The notes under the pieces: generated by a model
Database searches by the model: none
What the model was told of the DNA's origin: nothing
The model's input: the letters and a program-made list of their open reading frames with translations, nothing else
Shown here: positions 1 through 8,375 of the stretch, piece by piece
Numbering within the stretch: position 1 is the first letter of the stretch
Layout of the letters: each line of letters begins with the position of its first letter
Translations under genes and position numbers: made by a program
NCBI RefSeq assembly: GCF_001808185.1
Contig: NZ_CP017668.1
Location: 1,240,001-1,304,000 of the forward strand
Origin: Jeongeupia sp. USM3
GTDB taxonomy: Bacteria; Pseudomonadota; Gammaproteobacteria; Burkholderiales; Chitinibacteraceae
Direction of reading: 5' to 3'
DNA length: 64,000 bases

Positions 1-803
1 CCGACCAGGTGCTGGCGATGAAAACACCGGAAGCCGATGCCCAGACCTTCGTGATGTACTTCCAGGAAAGCCTGCGCGGCCTGTCGGTCGGCGCGCCGAT
101 CGACTTCCGCGGCATCGTCATCGGCGAGGTCAAGTCGATCAACCTCGAATACGACCGCAAGGCCAAGAACCTGCTGTTCCCGGTCGAAGTGCTGATCTAC
201 CCGAGCCGGCTCAAGGCCCGCTATCGCAAGGGCAGCGGCAACCCGTTGCAAGACAGCGGCACCCCGCACCACAAGATCATCGACGCCTTTGTCGACCACG
301 GTTTCCGCGCCCAGCTGCGCACCGGCAACCTGCTCACCGGCCAGCTCTACATCGCGCTCGACTTCTTCCCGAACGTCGGCAAGGCCAAGGTCAACTGGAG
401 CGAGGATCCGGTGGCTATCCCGACTACGCCGGGCAGCTTTGGCGACATGCAGAACACCGCCGCCAGCATCCTCAAGAAGGTCGACAGCATCCCGTTCGAC
501 GGCATCAGCCAGGACCTGCGCAAGGCGCTGCAGAACCTCGACAGCACGATAGACCGGACCAACAAGCTGATCGACCACCTCGACGGCGACGTGGCCACCG
601 AAGCCGCGAAGACGCTCGCCCAGGCCAAGGCCACACTGGCGACGGCACAGCAGGTGATCGCCGACGGCTCGCCGCTGCAGCAGAACATGGGCAATACGCT
701 CAAGGAAGTCAGTCGCGCCGCCGAATCGCTGCGCAATCTCGCCGATTATCTCGAACGCCACCCCGAGTCGCTGCTGCGCGGCAAACCGGAGGAAAAACCA
801 TGA
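1..803 (+). CDS. pqiB: PqiB/MCE-family intermembrane lipid transport protein, C-terminal part
   Basis: The reading frame is open from the left edge (frame from base 3), so only the C-terminal part of about 266 residues is present. It contains a complete MCE/MlaD-type domain near the start (QTFVMYF, then GAPIDFRGIVIGEVKSI), followed by a long helical region rich in Ala, Leu and Gln. That matches the last MCE repeat and C-terminal helix of PqiB, which in the family forms a periplasmic channel for lipids between the inner and outer membranes. The next gene encodes the partner lipoprotein PqiC and overlaps this one by 4 bases, which supports pqiB over a single-domain MlaD. PqiA would lie further left, outside the window. 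Confidence 0.85.
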   Translation, partial: DQVLAMKTPEADAQTFVMYFQESLRGLSVGAPIDFRGIVIGEVKSINLEYDRKAKNLLFPVEVLIYPSRLKARYRKGSGNPLQDSGTPHHKIIDAFVDHGFRAQLRTGNLLTGQLYIALDFFPNVGKAKVNWSEDPVAIPTTPGSFGDMQNTAASILKKVDSIPFDGISQDLRKALQNLDSTIDRTNKLIDHLDGDVATEAAKTLAQAKATLATAQQVIADGSPLQQNMGNTLKEVSRAAESLRNLADYLERHPESLLRGKPEEKP

Positions 804-1402
804 CCCGCCTTACCCGTACCCTGCTCGCCGCCGGTGTGGCCGCACTGATCGCCACCGGTTGCGCCAGCGCCCCGAAGGAATACTTCTACAGCCTTGGCAG
901 CGCGGCGCTCGTCGATGCGCCGGCGCTCGGCGGCAGCGCCAGCGTGCCGGTCGCCATCGCCGCGGTGACGATCCCCGAAGCGGTTGACCGGCCGCAGCTC
1001 GTCGTCCAGCAATCGGGCGAGTTGCGCATCCTCGACCAGCGCCGCTGGATCCAGCCGCTGCGCAGCGATCTGGCCGCGGCGATCGCCGAGCAGCTCGGCC
1101 GCCAGCTCGGCGCACCGGTCGCAACGCCGTCGCAACTCGCCGCCAGCGAGGCGAGCTACCGCGTCGCCGTCGACATCCAGCGCTTCGACTCGGTGCTCGG
1201 CGGCAGCGCAACGCTCGATGCGCTGTGGCGCGTCACCGATGCCGGCGGCAAGGCGGTGAAGAACGGCCGCTTCAGCGCCAGCGAAGCGGCCAGGGACGGC
1301 GGCTACGACGCGCTGGTCGCCGCGCACGGGCGACTCGTGACCCGGCTGTCGCAGCAGATCGGTGCCGAACTCAAACCGCTGGTCGCGGCTCCGGCGAAGT
1401 AA
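800..1402 (+). CDS. pqiC: PqiC-like ABC-type transport auxiliary lipoprotein
   Basis: This is a 200-residue lipoprotein. A hydrophobic signal segment ends in the lipobox IATGC, so Cys21 is the likely lipidated residue. The mature part starts with the YFYSLG stretch typical of the PqiC/DUF330 (ABC-type transport auxiliary lipoprotein) family. In the family it sits in the outer membrane and docks the PqiB tube. The start ATG overlaps the pqiB stop by 4 bases and is preceded by a GGAGG ribosome site inside pqiB. A strong terminator follows, so this is the last gene of the operon. Confidence 0.85.
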   Translation: MTRLTRTLLAAGVAALIATGCASAPKEYFYSLGSAALVDAPALGGSASVPVAIAAVTIPEAVDRPQLVVQQSGELRILDQRRWIQPLRSDLAAAIAEQLGRQLGAPVATPSQLAASEASYRVAVDIQRFDSVLGGSATLDALWRVTDAGGKAVKNGRFSASEAARDGGYDALVAAHGRLVTRLSQQIGAELKPLVAAPAK

Positions 1403-1417
1403 GTCCTCAACGGACCG

Positions 1418-1447
1418 AAAAAAGGCGCCCCGCGGGGCGCCTTTTTT
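1418..1447 (+). terminator. Rho-independent terminator of the pqi operon
   Basis: A GC stem (GGCGCCCC / GGGGCGCC) with a 2-base loop is flanked by A6 and T6, starting 16 bases after the pqiC stop. The A and T runs make it potentially bidirectional, which fits the leftward gene that ends on the other side. Confidence 0.85.
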
Positions 1448-1483
1448 ACTGCAGGACGAGCGACGGGCTGGCGGCGGTCGCGC

Positions 1484-1858
1484 CTAGGGCCGGTCGATCG
1501 CGTACGCGACCAGCGTCTCCAGCGACACCGCGTCGAGGATCGCCTCGTCGGTCGCCGCCAGCACGATCGGCGGCGCATGGCCGGCCAGCAGCGCCTCGAT
1601 CCAGCGCATCGCGCAGACGCACCACTGATCGCCGGGCTTGAGCCCCGGAAAACCGTACTCGGGCCGCGGCGTGCTCAGGTCGTTGCCCTGCTCGCGCGAG
1701 AACGCCAGGAAGTCGGCAGTGACGCGGGTACACACGGTGTGCTGGCCGGGATCGTCGGCATGCTCGGCACAGCAGCCGTCGCGCAGGAAACCGGTCAGCG
1801 GGTCGACGCTGCACGGCAGCAGCGGTTCACCGAACACGTTGAAACGGCGATCAGCCAA
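1484..1858 (-). CDS. DUF2237 family protein
   Basis: This is a 124-residue protein with the Cys-rich pattern of the DUF2237 family (COG3651): an NVFGEPL opening, then PLTGFLRDGCC, HTVC and GDQWCVCAMRWIEA. Length and spacing match the family, whose biochemical role is unknown. It is the last gene of a leftward set and its start overlaps the end of the PhnP-like hydrolase gene by 8 bases, so the two are probably co-translated. No signal peptide is seen. Confidence 0.8.
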   Translation of the reverse strand: MADRRFNVFGEPLLPCSVDPLTGFLRDGCCAEHADDPGQHTVCTRVTADFLAFSREQGNDLSTPRPEYGFPGLKPGDQWCVCAMRWIEALLAGHAPPIVLAATDEAILDAVSLETLVAYAIDRP

Positions 1859-2642
1859 CGCGCTCTCCTTCGCTGACCAGGGTCATGCCATCGTAGCCGA
1901 CGACGATCCCCTCCGGCAGCCGGGCCGACAGCGCGTGGTATTCGAGTTCGTGCGTCATGTGGATCAGCACCGTCCGTCGCGCGCCGATCCGCGCCGCAGC
2001 GGCGAGCGCCTGGTCGACGCTGAAGTGCGTCGGGTGCGGCGTGTTGCGCAGGCAGTCGAGCAGCAGTACGTCCAGTCCTTCGAGCAGCGGCAGGCTGGCT
2101 TCGGGAATCTCGGACACGTCGGTCAGGTAGGCGGCGTTGCCGATGCGAAAACCCAGGATCGGCCACTTGCCGTGCAAGAGCGGAATCGGGGTGATCCCGA
2201 CGCCGCCGAACTCGAACGCTTCGTGCCCGACCTCGTGCAACTGCAGCACCGGCTTGTCCCAGTACTCGTTCGGCGCAAACAGCGTGTAGGGAAAGCGCTC
2301 GCGGATGTGCGTCAGCATCAGCCGGTTGCCGAATACCGGCAGTGCGGCCTTCTGCAGCCAGCACCACGCGCGCAGGTCGTCGATGCCGTTCAGGTGGTCG
2401 GCGTGCGGATGCGTGTAGAGCACAGCGTCGACGCGCAGCAGGTTCTCGCGCAGCGCCTGCGATCGCAGGTCCGGGCCGGTGTCGATCAGAAAGGTCTGGC
2501 CGCCGGCGCGGAATACCGCCGACGCGCGGGTGCGCCGGTTGCGCGGATCGCCCGAGGTGCACGTCGGGCAGCTGCAGCCGAGCGCCGGCGTACCGCCGCT
2601 GGAGCCGACCCCGAGCAGGACGACCTCGACCGCGGTACTCAT
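1851..2642 (-). CDS. MBL-fold metal-dependent hydrolase, PhnP-like
   Basis: This is a 263-residue metallo-beta-lactamase-fold protein. The metal motif HPHADH (residues 78-83) is clear, and an N-terminal Cys cluster (GCSCPTC, residues 22-28) together with the opening LLGVGSSGGTPALGC is characteristic of the PhnP / phosphodiesterase branch of the superfamily. The likely activity is hydrolysis of a phosphodiester (cyclic phosphate or nucleotide type), but the substrate cannot be read from the sequence. The chosen ATG overlaps the TatD-like stop in an ATGA arrangement. A longer frame upstream is only a shadow of the TatD gene. Confidence 0.8.
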   Translation of the reverse strand: MSTAVEVVLLGVGSSGGTPALGCSCPTCTSGDPRNRRTRASAVFRAGGQTFLIDTGPDLRSQALRENLLRVDAVLYTHPHADHLNGIDDLRAWCWLQKAALPVFGNRLMLTHIRERFPYTLFAPNEYWDKPVLQLHEVGHEAFEFGGVGITPIPLLHGKWPILGFRIGNAAYLTDVSEIPEASLPLLEGLDVLLLDCLRNTPHPTHFSVDQALAAAARIGARRTVLIHMTHELEYHALSARLPEGIVVGYDGMTLVSEGERVG

Positions 2643-3427
2643 GCGACGGCCTGCGCCCGGGCGAACAGCGTGAAGAAGTTGGCCGTCGTCGCCTCGGCGA
2701 CCTCGGCCACCGGAATGCCGCGCAGATCGGCGATATGCTCGCCGACGTGCCGGACCCACGCCGGCTGGTTCATCTTGCCGCGGAACGGCATCGGCGCCAG
2801 ATACGGCGAATCGGTCTCGATCAGCATCCGCTCGAGCGGCACCCGGCGGGCAACGTCCTTCAGCTCCTCGGCCTTCTTGAACGTGACGATGCCCGAGAAC
2901 GAAATGTAGAAACCGAGCGCCATCGCCGCCTGCGCCACCTGCCAGCTTTCGGTGAAGCAGTGCATCACGCCGCCGACCGCGTCGGCGCCCTCTTCCCTGA
3001 GGATGCGGATCGTGTCGTCCGACGCCGAGCGGGTGTGGATGATCAGCGGCAAACCGGTCTGCTTCGCGGCGCGGATGTGCACGCGAAAGCGCTCGCGCTG
3101 CCATTCGAGGTCACCCTCGAGCCGGTAGTAGTCGAGCCCGGTTTCGCCGATCGCGATCACCTTCGGGTGTCTGGCCAGCTCGACCAGCCCTTCGACGGTC
3201 GGTTCGTCGACGTCCTCGTAGTCCGGGTGCACGCCGACCGACGCGAACAGGTTGGGCGCCGATTCGGCCATCGCGATCACGCTCGGCCACTCGGGCAGGT
3301 TCACCGACACGCACAGCGCATGGCTGACGCGGTTTTCCGCCATCGCCGCGAGCAGCTCGACGCGGCGCTCGGCGAGTTCGGGAAAATTGATGTGGCAGTG
3401 CGAATCGACAAACATGGTGGACGACAT
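2639..3427 (-). CDS. TatD-family metal-dependent hydrolase (YcfH-like)
   Basis: This is a 262-residue TIM-barrel hydrolase of the TatD family. The N-terminal metal ligands HCH (residues 10-12 in FVDSHCHINF) are present, as are IGETGLDYY and TDSPYLAP. These are the standard motifs of TatD/YcfH metal-dependent DNases or quality-control hydrolases. It is the first gene of a leftward three-gene set (TatD-like, PhnP-like, DUF2237) with 4- and 8-base overlaps. In many betaproteobacteria YcfH lies next to holB/tmk, which occur 5 kb away here. Confidence 0.88.
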   Translation of the reverse strand: MSSTMFVDSHCHINFPELAERRVELLAAMAENRVSHALCVSVNLPEWPSVIAMAESAPNLFASVGVHPDYEDVDEPTVEGLVELARHPKVIAIGETGLDYYRLEGDLEWQRERFRVHIRAAKQTGLPLIIHTRSASDDTIRILREEGADAVGGVMHCFTESWQVAQAAMALGFYISFSGIVTFKKAEELKDVARRVPLERMLIETDSPYLAPMPFRGKMNQPAWVRHVGEHIADLRGIPVAEVAEATTANFFTLFARAQAVA

Positions 3428-3587
3428 CTCTCAAAGCGGCGAGGCGCTTGGCAATCCCCAAGTTTAAATGAGTTTCAACCGCTTCGGCAGCTGCCCGTCC
3501 GTCACACCTTGCTTACCCAGAATCAACAAATTTCTTCGCCGTGCGTCAGCATTGTTATGATGCTCGCTTCGTTTTCCGGGGCCCGCG

Positions 3588-4352
3588 ATGCGCGACCTTA
3601 TCCTTGGCGCCAGCGCAATCGACATCATGCTCGGCGGCTGCGTCTTCTTTGCGGCGAGCTACGCCGGCTTCGCCCTGCTCAATCTGGCACTGACGCGCCA
3701 TCTGCTGCCCGCCATCCGCTACGGCAACGTGCTCGACCCGCGCCCCGTTCCGCCGGGCCAGCTGCGCCGCGAACTCGGGCAGTCGGCGATGTCGATCCTG
3801 CTGTTCGGCTGCGGGATGATCTTTCCCTGGGGTCTGCTGCAGCTGGGCTGGGCGCGGCTCGCCGCCGATCCGCCTTGGTGGCAGACGGCGATCGAGATCC
3901 TCGTGCTCGTGGTCTGGAACGAGATCCACTTCTACGCCAACCACCGGCTGTTGCACACGCGCTGGCTGCGGCGCTTCCATACGCCGCACCACCGCTCGGT
4001 GGTGACCACGCCGTGGTCGACGTACAGCTTTCATCCGGTCGAGGCGCTGATGCTCGGCAACATCATCCTGCTGCCGATGCTGGCCCACGATTTCTCGGTC
4101 TGGGCGCTGGCGTCGGTTCCGGTGTTCAGCCTGCTGTTCAACAGCATCGGCCATTCCAACTACGACTTCCTGCCCGACGCCCATCACGACCGCTGGTGGC
4201 TGAACGGCGCACGCCGCCACCACCTGCATCACGCCTGTTTTACCGGCAACTACGGCTTCATGTTCCCGTTCATGGACCGGCTGTTCGGCACGGCGCTGCC
4301 GCCGGATGCGGCCGATGCACGCATCGTCCCGGCCCGCCGCGATGCTGCATAA
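3588..4352 (+). CDS. Membrane fatty acid hydroxylase / sterol desaturase superfamily protein
   Basis: This is a 254-residue membrane protein with several hydrophobic segments. It carries the histidine boxes of the fatty acid hydroxylase superfamily: HFYANH (114-119), HTPHH (131-135), a later His189, and HHLHH (211-215). These residues bind a non-haem di-iron centre in the family, which hydroxylates or desaturates lipid chains or sterols using O2 at the cytoplasmic membrane face. It opens a four-gene operon. The next gene starts 11 bases before this one ends. The substrate is unknown; the context suggests an acyl chain made or bound by the downstream ketosynthase. Confidence 0.85.
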   Translation: MRDLILGASAIDIMLGGCVFFAASYAGFALLNLALTRHLLPAIRYGNVLDPRPVPPGQLRRELGQSAMSILLFGCGMIFPWGLLQLGWARLAADPPWWQTAIEILVLVVWNEIHFYANHRLLHTRWLRRFHTPHHRSVVTTPWSTYSFHPVEALMLGNIILLPMLAHDFSVWALASVPVFSLLFNSIGHSNYDFLPDAHHDRWWLNGARRHHLHHACFTGNYGFMFPFMDRLFGTALPPDAADARIVPARRDAA

Positions 4353-5214
4353 GCGGCGCGACCTGCAGTCGCTGGCCTACCTGATCGCCCTGCCGGCCCT
4401 GGTGGCCGGGCAGTGGGTTTGGGGCATCCACTGGCTCGCCTACGCGCTGACGCTGTTCCTGACCCTGGGCACCGGCGTCATCCACCACAACCACACGCAC
4501 CGGCGCATGTGGCGCAGCCGCCGGCTCAACCGGCTCACCGACTTCTGGCTCACGCTGCTGCAGGGCCATCCGACCTTCGTGTTCTACCCGGCGCACGTCG
4601 GCAACCATCACCGTTACCGGCACGGCCCGAAGGATGCGGCGCGGACCTACCGTTTTGGCGGCGACCGCAACGATCTGCGCGGCTATCTGCTGCATCCGCT
4701 GCAGGCGGCCTGGGTGCTTTACCCGCTGTTCATCGGCTGGCTGCGGCAGCTCGGCCGGCGCAACCGCGGTGCGCTGCGCTACTGCCTGGCGCAGTACGCG
4801 GCCGTGCTGGCCCTCTGGGGCGGACTCGCCTGGCTGGACTGGCAGCGCTGGCTGGTCCTGGTGCTGATTCCGCAGTTGCACGGCCTGCACTGGCTGCTGG
4901 CGACCAACTACCTGCAGCACGCGCACGCCGACGGCCATTCGCGCCTCAACTACGCGCGCAACTTCGAGGGCTGGGTCAACCCGCTGCTGTTCAACATCGG
5001 CCTGCACACCGCCCACCACGAGCATCCGCGCGCGCACTGGTCCGAGCTGCCCCGGCTGCACCGCGCGTACCGCGACCGCATCGATTCCCGCCTGAACGCC
5101 GGGCCGCTGGCCCGCTACATGTTCGTCACCTTCATCGCCAGCCTGCTGCTGCCGCGCCTGCGCAGCCGCCCGCTGATGCACGCCACGGAGAACACCCATG
5201 CCCACCCGCTTTGA
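4342..5214 (+). CDS. Membrane fatty acid desaturase family protein
   Basis: This is a 290-residue integral membrane protein with the three histidine clusters of membrane fatty acid desaturases: HHNHTH (about 48-53), HVGNHHRYRH (about 85-94) and, near the C-terminus, LQHAHADGH plus HTAHHEHP. These are di-iron ligands in the family. I chose the ATG at 4342 because it gives a normal desaturase N-terminus and an 11-base overlap with the hydroxylase; an upstream in-frame ATG at 4306 would add 12 residues with no support. It is the second of two membrane di-iron enzymes in the same operon. Position and geometry of the reaction are not predictable. Confidence 0.85.
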   Translation: MLHKRRDLQSLAYLIALPALVAGQWVWGIHWLAYALTLFLTLGTGVIHHNHTHRRMWRSRRLNRLTDFWLTLLQGHPTFVFYPAHVGNHHRYRHGPKDAARTYRFGGDRNDLRGYLLHPLQAAWVLYPLFIGWLRQLGRRNRGALRYCLAQYAAVLALWGGLAWLDWQRWLVLVLIPQLHGLHWLLATNYLQHAHADGHSRLNYARNFEGWVNPLLFNIGLHTAHHEHPRAHWSELPRLHRAYRDRIDSRLNAGPLARYMFVTFIASLLLPRLRSRPLMHATENTHAHPL

Positions 5215-7081
5215 ACGCGTCTACATCGAGGCCGCCGGCAGCCACCTGCCGGGCGCGCCGGTCGGCAATGACGAGATGGACGCCTACATCGCGCCGATCA
5301 ACCGCATTTCCGGGCGGATCAAGGCGCGCATCCTCGCCGAGAACGGCATCCGCACGCGCCACTACGCGATCGCCCCCGACGGCAGCACGACGATGTCGCA
5401 CGCCGCACTGGCCGCCGCCGCCGTGCACGACTGCCTCGACCACGCGCAGGCGACGCTCGCCGACGTCTCGCTGCTCGCCGTCGGCTCGAGCGGCGGCGAC
5501 GCGCTGATGCCGGGCTTCGCCAGCATGATCCAGGGCGAACTCGGCGCACCGCCAATGAGCACGCTGTCGAGCCAGGGCGTCTGCGCCGCCGGCGTGACCG
5601 CGCTGGCGCACGCCGCGCAGGGCATCGAGCTCGGCGCGCACCGGCAGGCCATGGTCGTCGCCGCCGAACTGCCGTCGCGGATGTTCAAGCACAGCCGCTT
5701 CGCGCCGCGCGGCTACGACAGCGACTTCGACGCCCACTTCCTGCGCTGGATGCTCTCGGACGGCGCCGGCGCCGCGCTGCTGACCGATACACCGAGCGGC
5801 CGCGGCGGCATACGCCTCAAGCTCAAGTGGATCCACCAGCAGAGCTTTGCCGGCGACTACCCGGTCTGCATGCAGCTCGGGCTGACCGAAGACCGCTCGA
5901 CGTCCTTCCTCGACTTTCCGTCGAGCGGCGAAGCCGAAGCCGCCGGCGCACTGTCGCTGCGCCAGGACATCCGCCTGCTGCCCCACCTGTTCGACGTCGC
6001 CATCCACGAGTACGTGAAGCTGGTCGACGCCGGCTGGGTGAAATCCGGCGAGATCGACCACTTCCTGTGCCACTACTCGTCGGACAAGTTCATTCCGGTG
6101 GTCGAGGATCTGCTCGACAAGGCCGGACTGACGATTCCGCGCGAACGCTGGTACAGCAACCTCAACACGCGCGGCAACACCGGCGCGGCGTCGATCTTCG
6201 TGATGCTGGCCGAATTCCTCGAAACGCGAACGGTCAGGCCCGGCGAGCAGATCCTCTGCTTCATCCCCGAGTCGGGCCGGATCAGCGCCGCCTACATGCT
6301 GCTCGAAGCCGAAGCCGCCGACGCAGCGCTCGCACCGCCGCGCGTACCGGTAGAAACGCCGGCAGGCACGCCCGCCGCCGGCATCGCCGCACCGCACGAC
6401 CCCGCCACGGCCCCCGCCCCGCTCCAGCCCTTGCTGACCCAGCTCGCCGGCCTGTGGCAGGACTACCGCTCGCAGGTGTGGCGCAGCCCGGTGGTGCATC
6501 AGCTTGTCGCCGGCCGCTTCGACGTCGCCGCCTACCGCAACTGGACCGCGCAATGGGTGCCGCAGGTGCGCGAAGGCAGCCTGTGGATGCGTGAAGCCGT
6601 CGCCTCGCTTACCGGGCCGTACGCGCTGCTGGCGCAGCTGATCGAAACCCACGCCGGCGAGGAGCAGAACGACTTCATGATCCTGTACCAGGATTACCTT
6701 GCCGCCGGCGGCAGCCAGCCGCTCGACGCCCTGCGGCGCAATCCGGGCGGCGAAGCGCTCAACGCCTACCTGCATGCGCTCGCGGCAACCGACAATCCGG
6801 TCGGCCTGCTCGGCGCAATCTACATCATCGAAGGTACCGGCCAGCGCATCGTGCCGGCGCTGCTGCCACTGCTGCGCCGGCAGCTCGACCTGCCGCCGGC
6901 CGCTTTCCGCTTCCTCGAATACCACGGCGCCAACGACGAACACCATCTCGCCCGCTGGCTTGCGGCAGTGGAAATCGTCCTCGACATCGACCCGGCCGCC
7001 GCGCCGGCGATCCTGGCGACGGCCCGGCGCACCGCCCAGCTCTACCTGATGCAGTTCGAACACATCGGAACCACCGCATGA
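5198..7081 (+). CDS. Ketoacyl-ACP synthase III-like enzyme fused to a haem-oxygenase-like iron oxidase domain
   Basis: This is a 627-residue two-domain protein. Residues 1 to about 372 are a thiolase-fold ketosynthase of the KAS III type with an intact catalytic triad: Cys129 (QGVCAAG), His292 (LCHYSS) and Asn327 (RGNTGAAS). The opening (LPGAPVGNDEMDAYIAPINR) resembles the StlD/DarB ketosynthases of dialkylresorcinol pathways, as I remember them. A Pro/Ala linker spans about 375-408. Residues about 409-627 resemble haem-oxygenase-like non-haem iron oxidases, with a helical fold and possible ligands Glu483, His485, Glu488, Glu545, His576, Asp580 and His583. The gene overlaps its neighbours by 17 and 4 bases. 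A condensing enzyme joined to an iron oxidase implies a carbon-carbon bond step followed by oxidation on the same chain. The product is unknown. Confidence 0.8.
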   Translation: MPTRFERVYIEAAGSHLPGAPVGNDEMDAYIAPINRISGRIKARILAENGIRTRHYAIAPDGSTTMSHAALAAAAVHDCLDHAQATLADVSLLAVGSSGGDALMPGFASMIQGELGAPPMSTLSSQGVCAAGVTALAHAAQGIELGAHRQAMVVAAELPSRMFKHSRFAPRGYDSDFDAHFLRWMLSDGAGAALLTDTPSGRGGIRLKLKWIHQQSFAGDYPVCMQLGLTEDRSTSFLDFPSSGEAEAAGALSLRQDIRLLPHLFDVAIHEYVKLVDAGWVKSGEIDHFLCHYSSDKFIPVVEDLLDKAGLTIPRERWYSNLNTRGNTGAASIFVMLAEFLETRTVRPGEQILCFIPESGRISAAYMLLEAEAADAALAPPRVPVETPAGTPAAGIAAPHDPATAPAPLQPLLTQLAGLWQDYRSQVWRSPVVHQLVAGRFDVAAYRNWTAQWVPQVREGSLWMREAVASLTGPYALLAQLIETHAGEEQNDFMILYQDYLAAGGSQPLDALRRNPGGEALNAYLHALAATDNPVGLLGAIYIIEGTGQRIVPALLPLLRRQLDLPPAAFRFLEYHGANDEHHLARWLAAVEIVLDIDPAAAPAILATARRTAQLYLMQFEHIGTTA

Positions 7082-7953
7082 AGGAACTCCCCGACTTCCT
7101 CGCGCAAGAGCACGACCCGCGCGACCCGAGCCCGTGGCTGGCGCTCTACCTCGACCAGAGCACGCCGCTGCCCGATCACGTCAAGAAGGCCTGGCTGGCC
7201 GATTCGAGCTCGGCATCGCGCCAGTTCCTGCTGCCCTTCATCCGGCCACTGGCGCGCGTGCTGATCGTGCTGATCCAGATCGTCAAGGCGGTACTGCCGC
7301 GGCGCTGGGCCGCGTCGCGCAGCCTGCACTGGCTGCTGGCCGAAGGGCTGAAGCGGCTGGTCTCGCCCGAGGCCAACTGGCTGGTGATGCGCCACTTCCA
7401 CCTCGGCGCGCAGATCCTCGAGTTCATCGCCGCCAATGCCCCGGTGCCGGTCGAGACATCGCCGCTGAAACCGCTGGTGCTCGACGACCTGAAGGACGAG
7501 CTGTTCCTCAAGCACGACCTCAACCTGTTCAACTTCGTCATCCGGCTGGGCCAGGGCCTGCGGTTTGCCGAAACGGAACTCGGCCCGGTAGCGCAGCCGG
7601 ACTTCAGCATGATCGGCGAACCGCCGCTGAAACTCGCCGACCTCCCGCAGGGCAGGCTCAATTTCGTCGACCTGCAGACCGCGATCGAGTGCTTCACGCC
7701 GGTCTACCAGCTGTTCCTGACCGACAACGACTTCTGGCGCGCGGCCAACTCGCTGCAGCTCGACGAGACCATCGGCCTCTACGCCGCCACGCTACTGGGG
7801 CGGCCCGAGCACCTGATCCTGCTGAACAACAAGCATCCGCTGCTGCCGATGAGCACGCTGCGCGCCGGCTACCGGCTGGTGCTGCACGGGCTGTCGACCG
7901 AAATGCTGCATGCGCTGCTGATGCGGCAGAAAGCGTTGCAGGCAGCCGGATAA
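7078..7953 (+). CDS. Uncharacterised protein, last gene of the ketosynthase/desaturase operon
   Basis: This is a 291-residue protein that I do not recognise. It starts in an ATGA overlap with the ketosynthase fusion, so it is clearly in the operon. One hydrophobic stretch (about residues 50-72, ARVLIVLIQIVKAVLP) could be a membrane anchor or an amphipathic helix; the rest is helical, with several conserved-looking aromatic and acidic patches. It has no signal peptide, no histidine box and no nucleotide-binding motif. It may be a lipid-binding or scaffold component for the membrane desaturase and hydroxylase, but that is inference from context only. Confidence 0.6.
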   Translation: MKELPDFLAQEHDPRDPSPWLALYLDQSTPLPDHVKKAWLADSSSASRQFLLPFIRPLARVLIVLIQIVKAVLPRRWAASRSLHWLLAEGLKRLVSPEANWLVMRHFHLGAQILEFIAANAPVPVETSPLKPLVLDDLKDELFLKHDLNLFNFVIRLGQGLRFAETELGPVAQPDFSMIGEPPLKLADLPQGRLNFVDLQTAIECFTPVYQLFLTDNDFWRAANSLQLDETIGLYAATLLGRPEHLILLNNKHPLLPMSTLRAGYRLVLHGLSTEMLHALLMRQKALQAAG

Positions 7954-7961
7954 GACACAAA

Positions 7962-7989
7962 AAAGCCCGGCGTTTTCACGTCGGGCTTT
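7962..7989. terminator. Bidirectional terminator between convergent genes
   Basis: An AAAGCCCGgCG / CGtCGGGCTTT hairpin with a short T-rich loop lies 9 bases after the last operon gene and 20 bases before the end of the leftward PilZ gene. A and T runs on both sides suit termination in both directions. Confidence 0.8.
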
Positions 7990-8009
7990 GCGTCCGGCCA
8001 GCGCGATCG

Positions 8010-8375
8010 CTACATCGTGTGCGTGGTCCGCGCGCTCTGCAGGTAGCCGCCGAGCAGGCCCTCGATCTTGGCCTTGGCCTGCGCGCCGGCCTCGTTGCCG
8101 GAGAAGCGCACGCCGATGCCCTGCTGGTGGTTGTTGTGCGCGCCAGCCGGCGTCAGCCAGACGACGTGGCCCGAGACGGCGATCTTGGCCGGGTCGTCGA
8201 GCAGGGACAGCAGCATGAAGACTTCGTCGCCGAGCCGGTACGGCTTGCCGGTCGGAATGAAGATGCCGCCGCCTTTGACGAAAGGCATGTACGACGCGTA
8301 CAGCGCGGCCTTTTCCTTGATGTTCAGCGACAGCACCCCGGGGCGCGAGGTTTGCTGGCGGTAGTCTTCGCTCAT
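8010..8375 (-). CDS. PilZ domain protein (type IV pilus / c-di-GMP-related)
   Basis: This is a 121-residue PilZ-domain protein with the motifs LSLNIKEKAALYASYMPFVKGGGIFIPT and GHVVWLTP. The position directly after holB and the length match the PilZ protein of type IV pilus biogenesis. That protein belongs to a branch that often lacks the RxxxR c-di-GMP ligand, and I see no RxxxR here, so nucleotide binding is doubtful. It starts in a 4-base overlap with the holB stop, so the two are translated together. Any link to twitching motility is inferred from the family. Confidence 0.82.
   Translation of the reverse strand: MSEDYRQQTSRPGVLSLNIKEKAALYASYMPFVKGGGIFIPTGKPYRLGDEVFMLLSLLDDPAKIAVSGHVVWLTPAGAHNNHQQGIGVRFSGNEAGAQAKAKIEGLLGGYLQSARTTHTM

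Noticed and set aside
5132..7063. 643-codon open frame on the minus strand
   Set aside because: It is the antisense shadow of the ketosynthase fusion; high GC leaves long open frames. Its product is a low-complexity Arg/Gly/Val-rich sequence with no motif.
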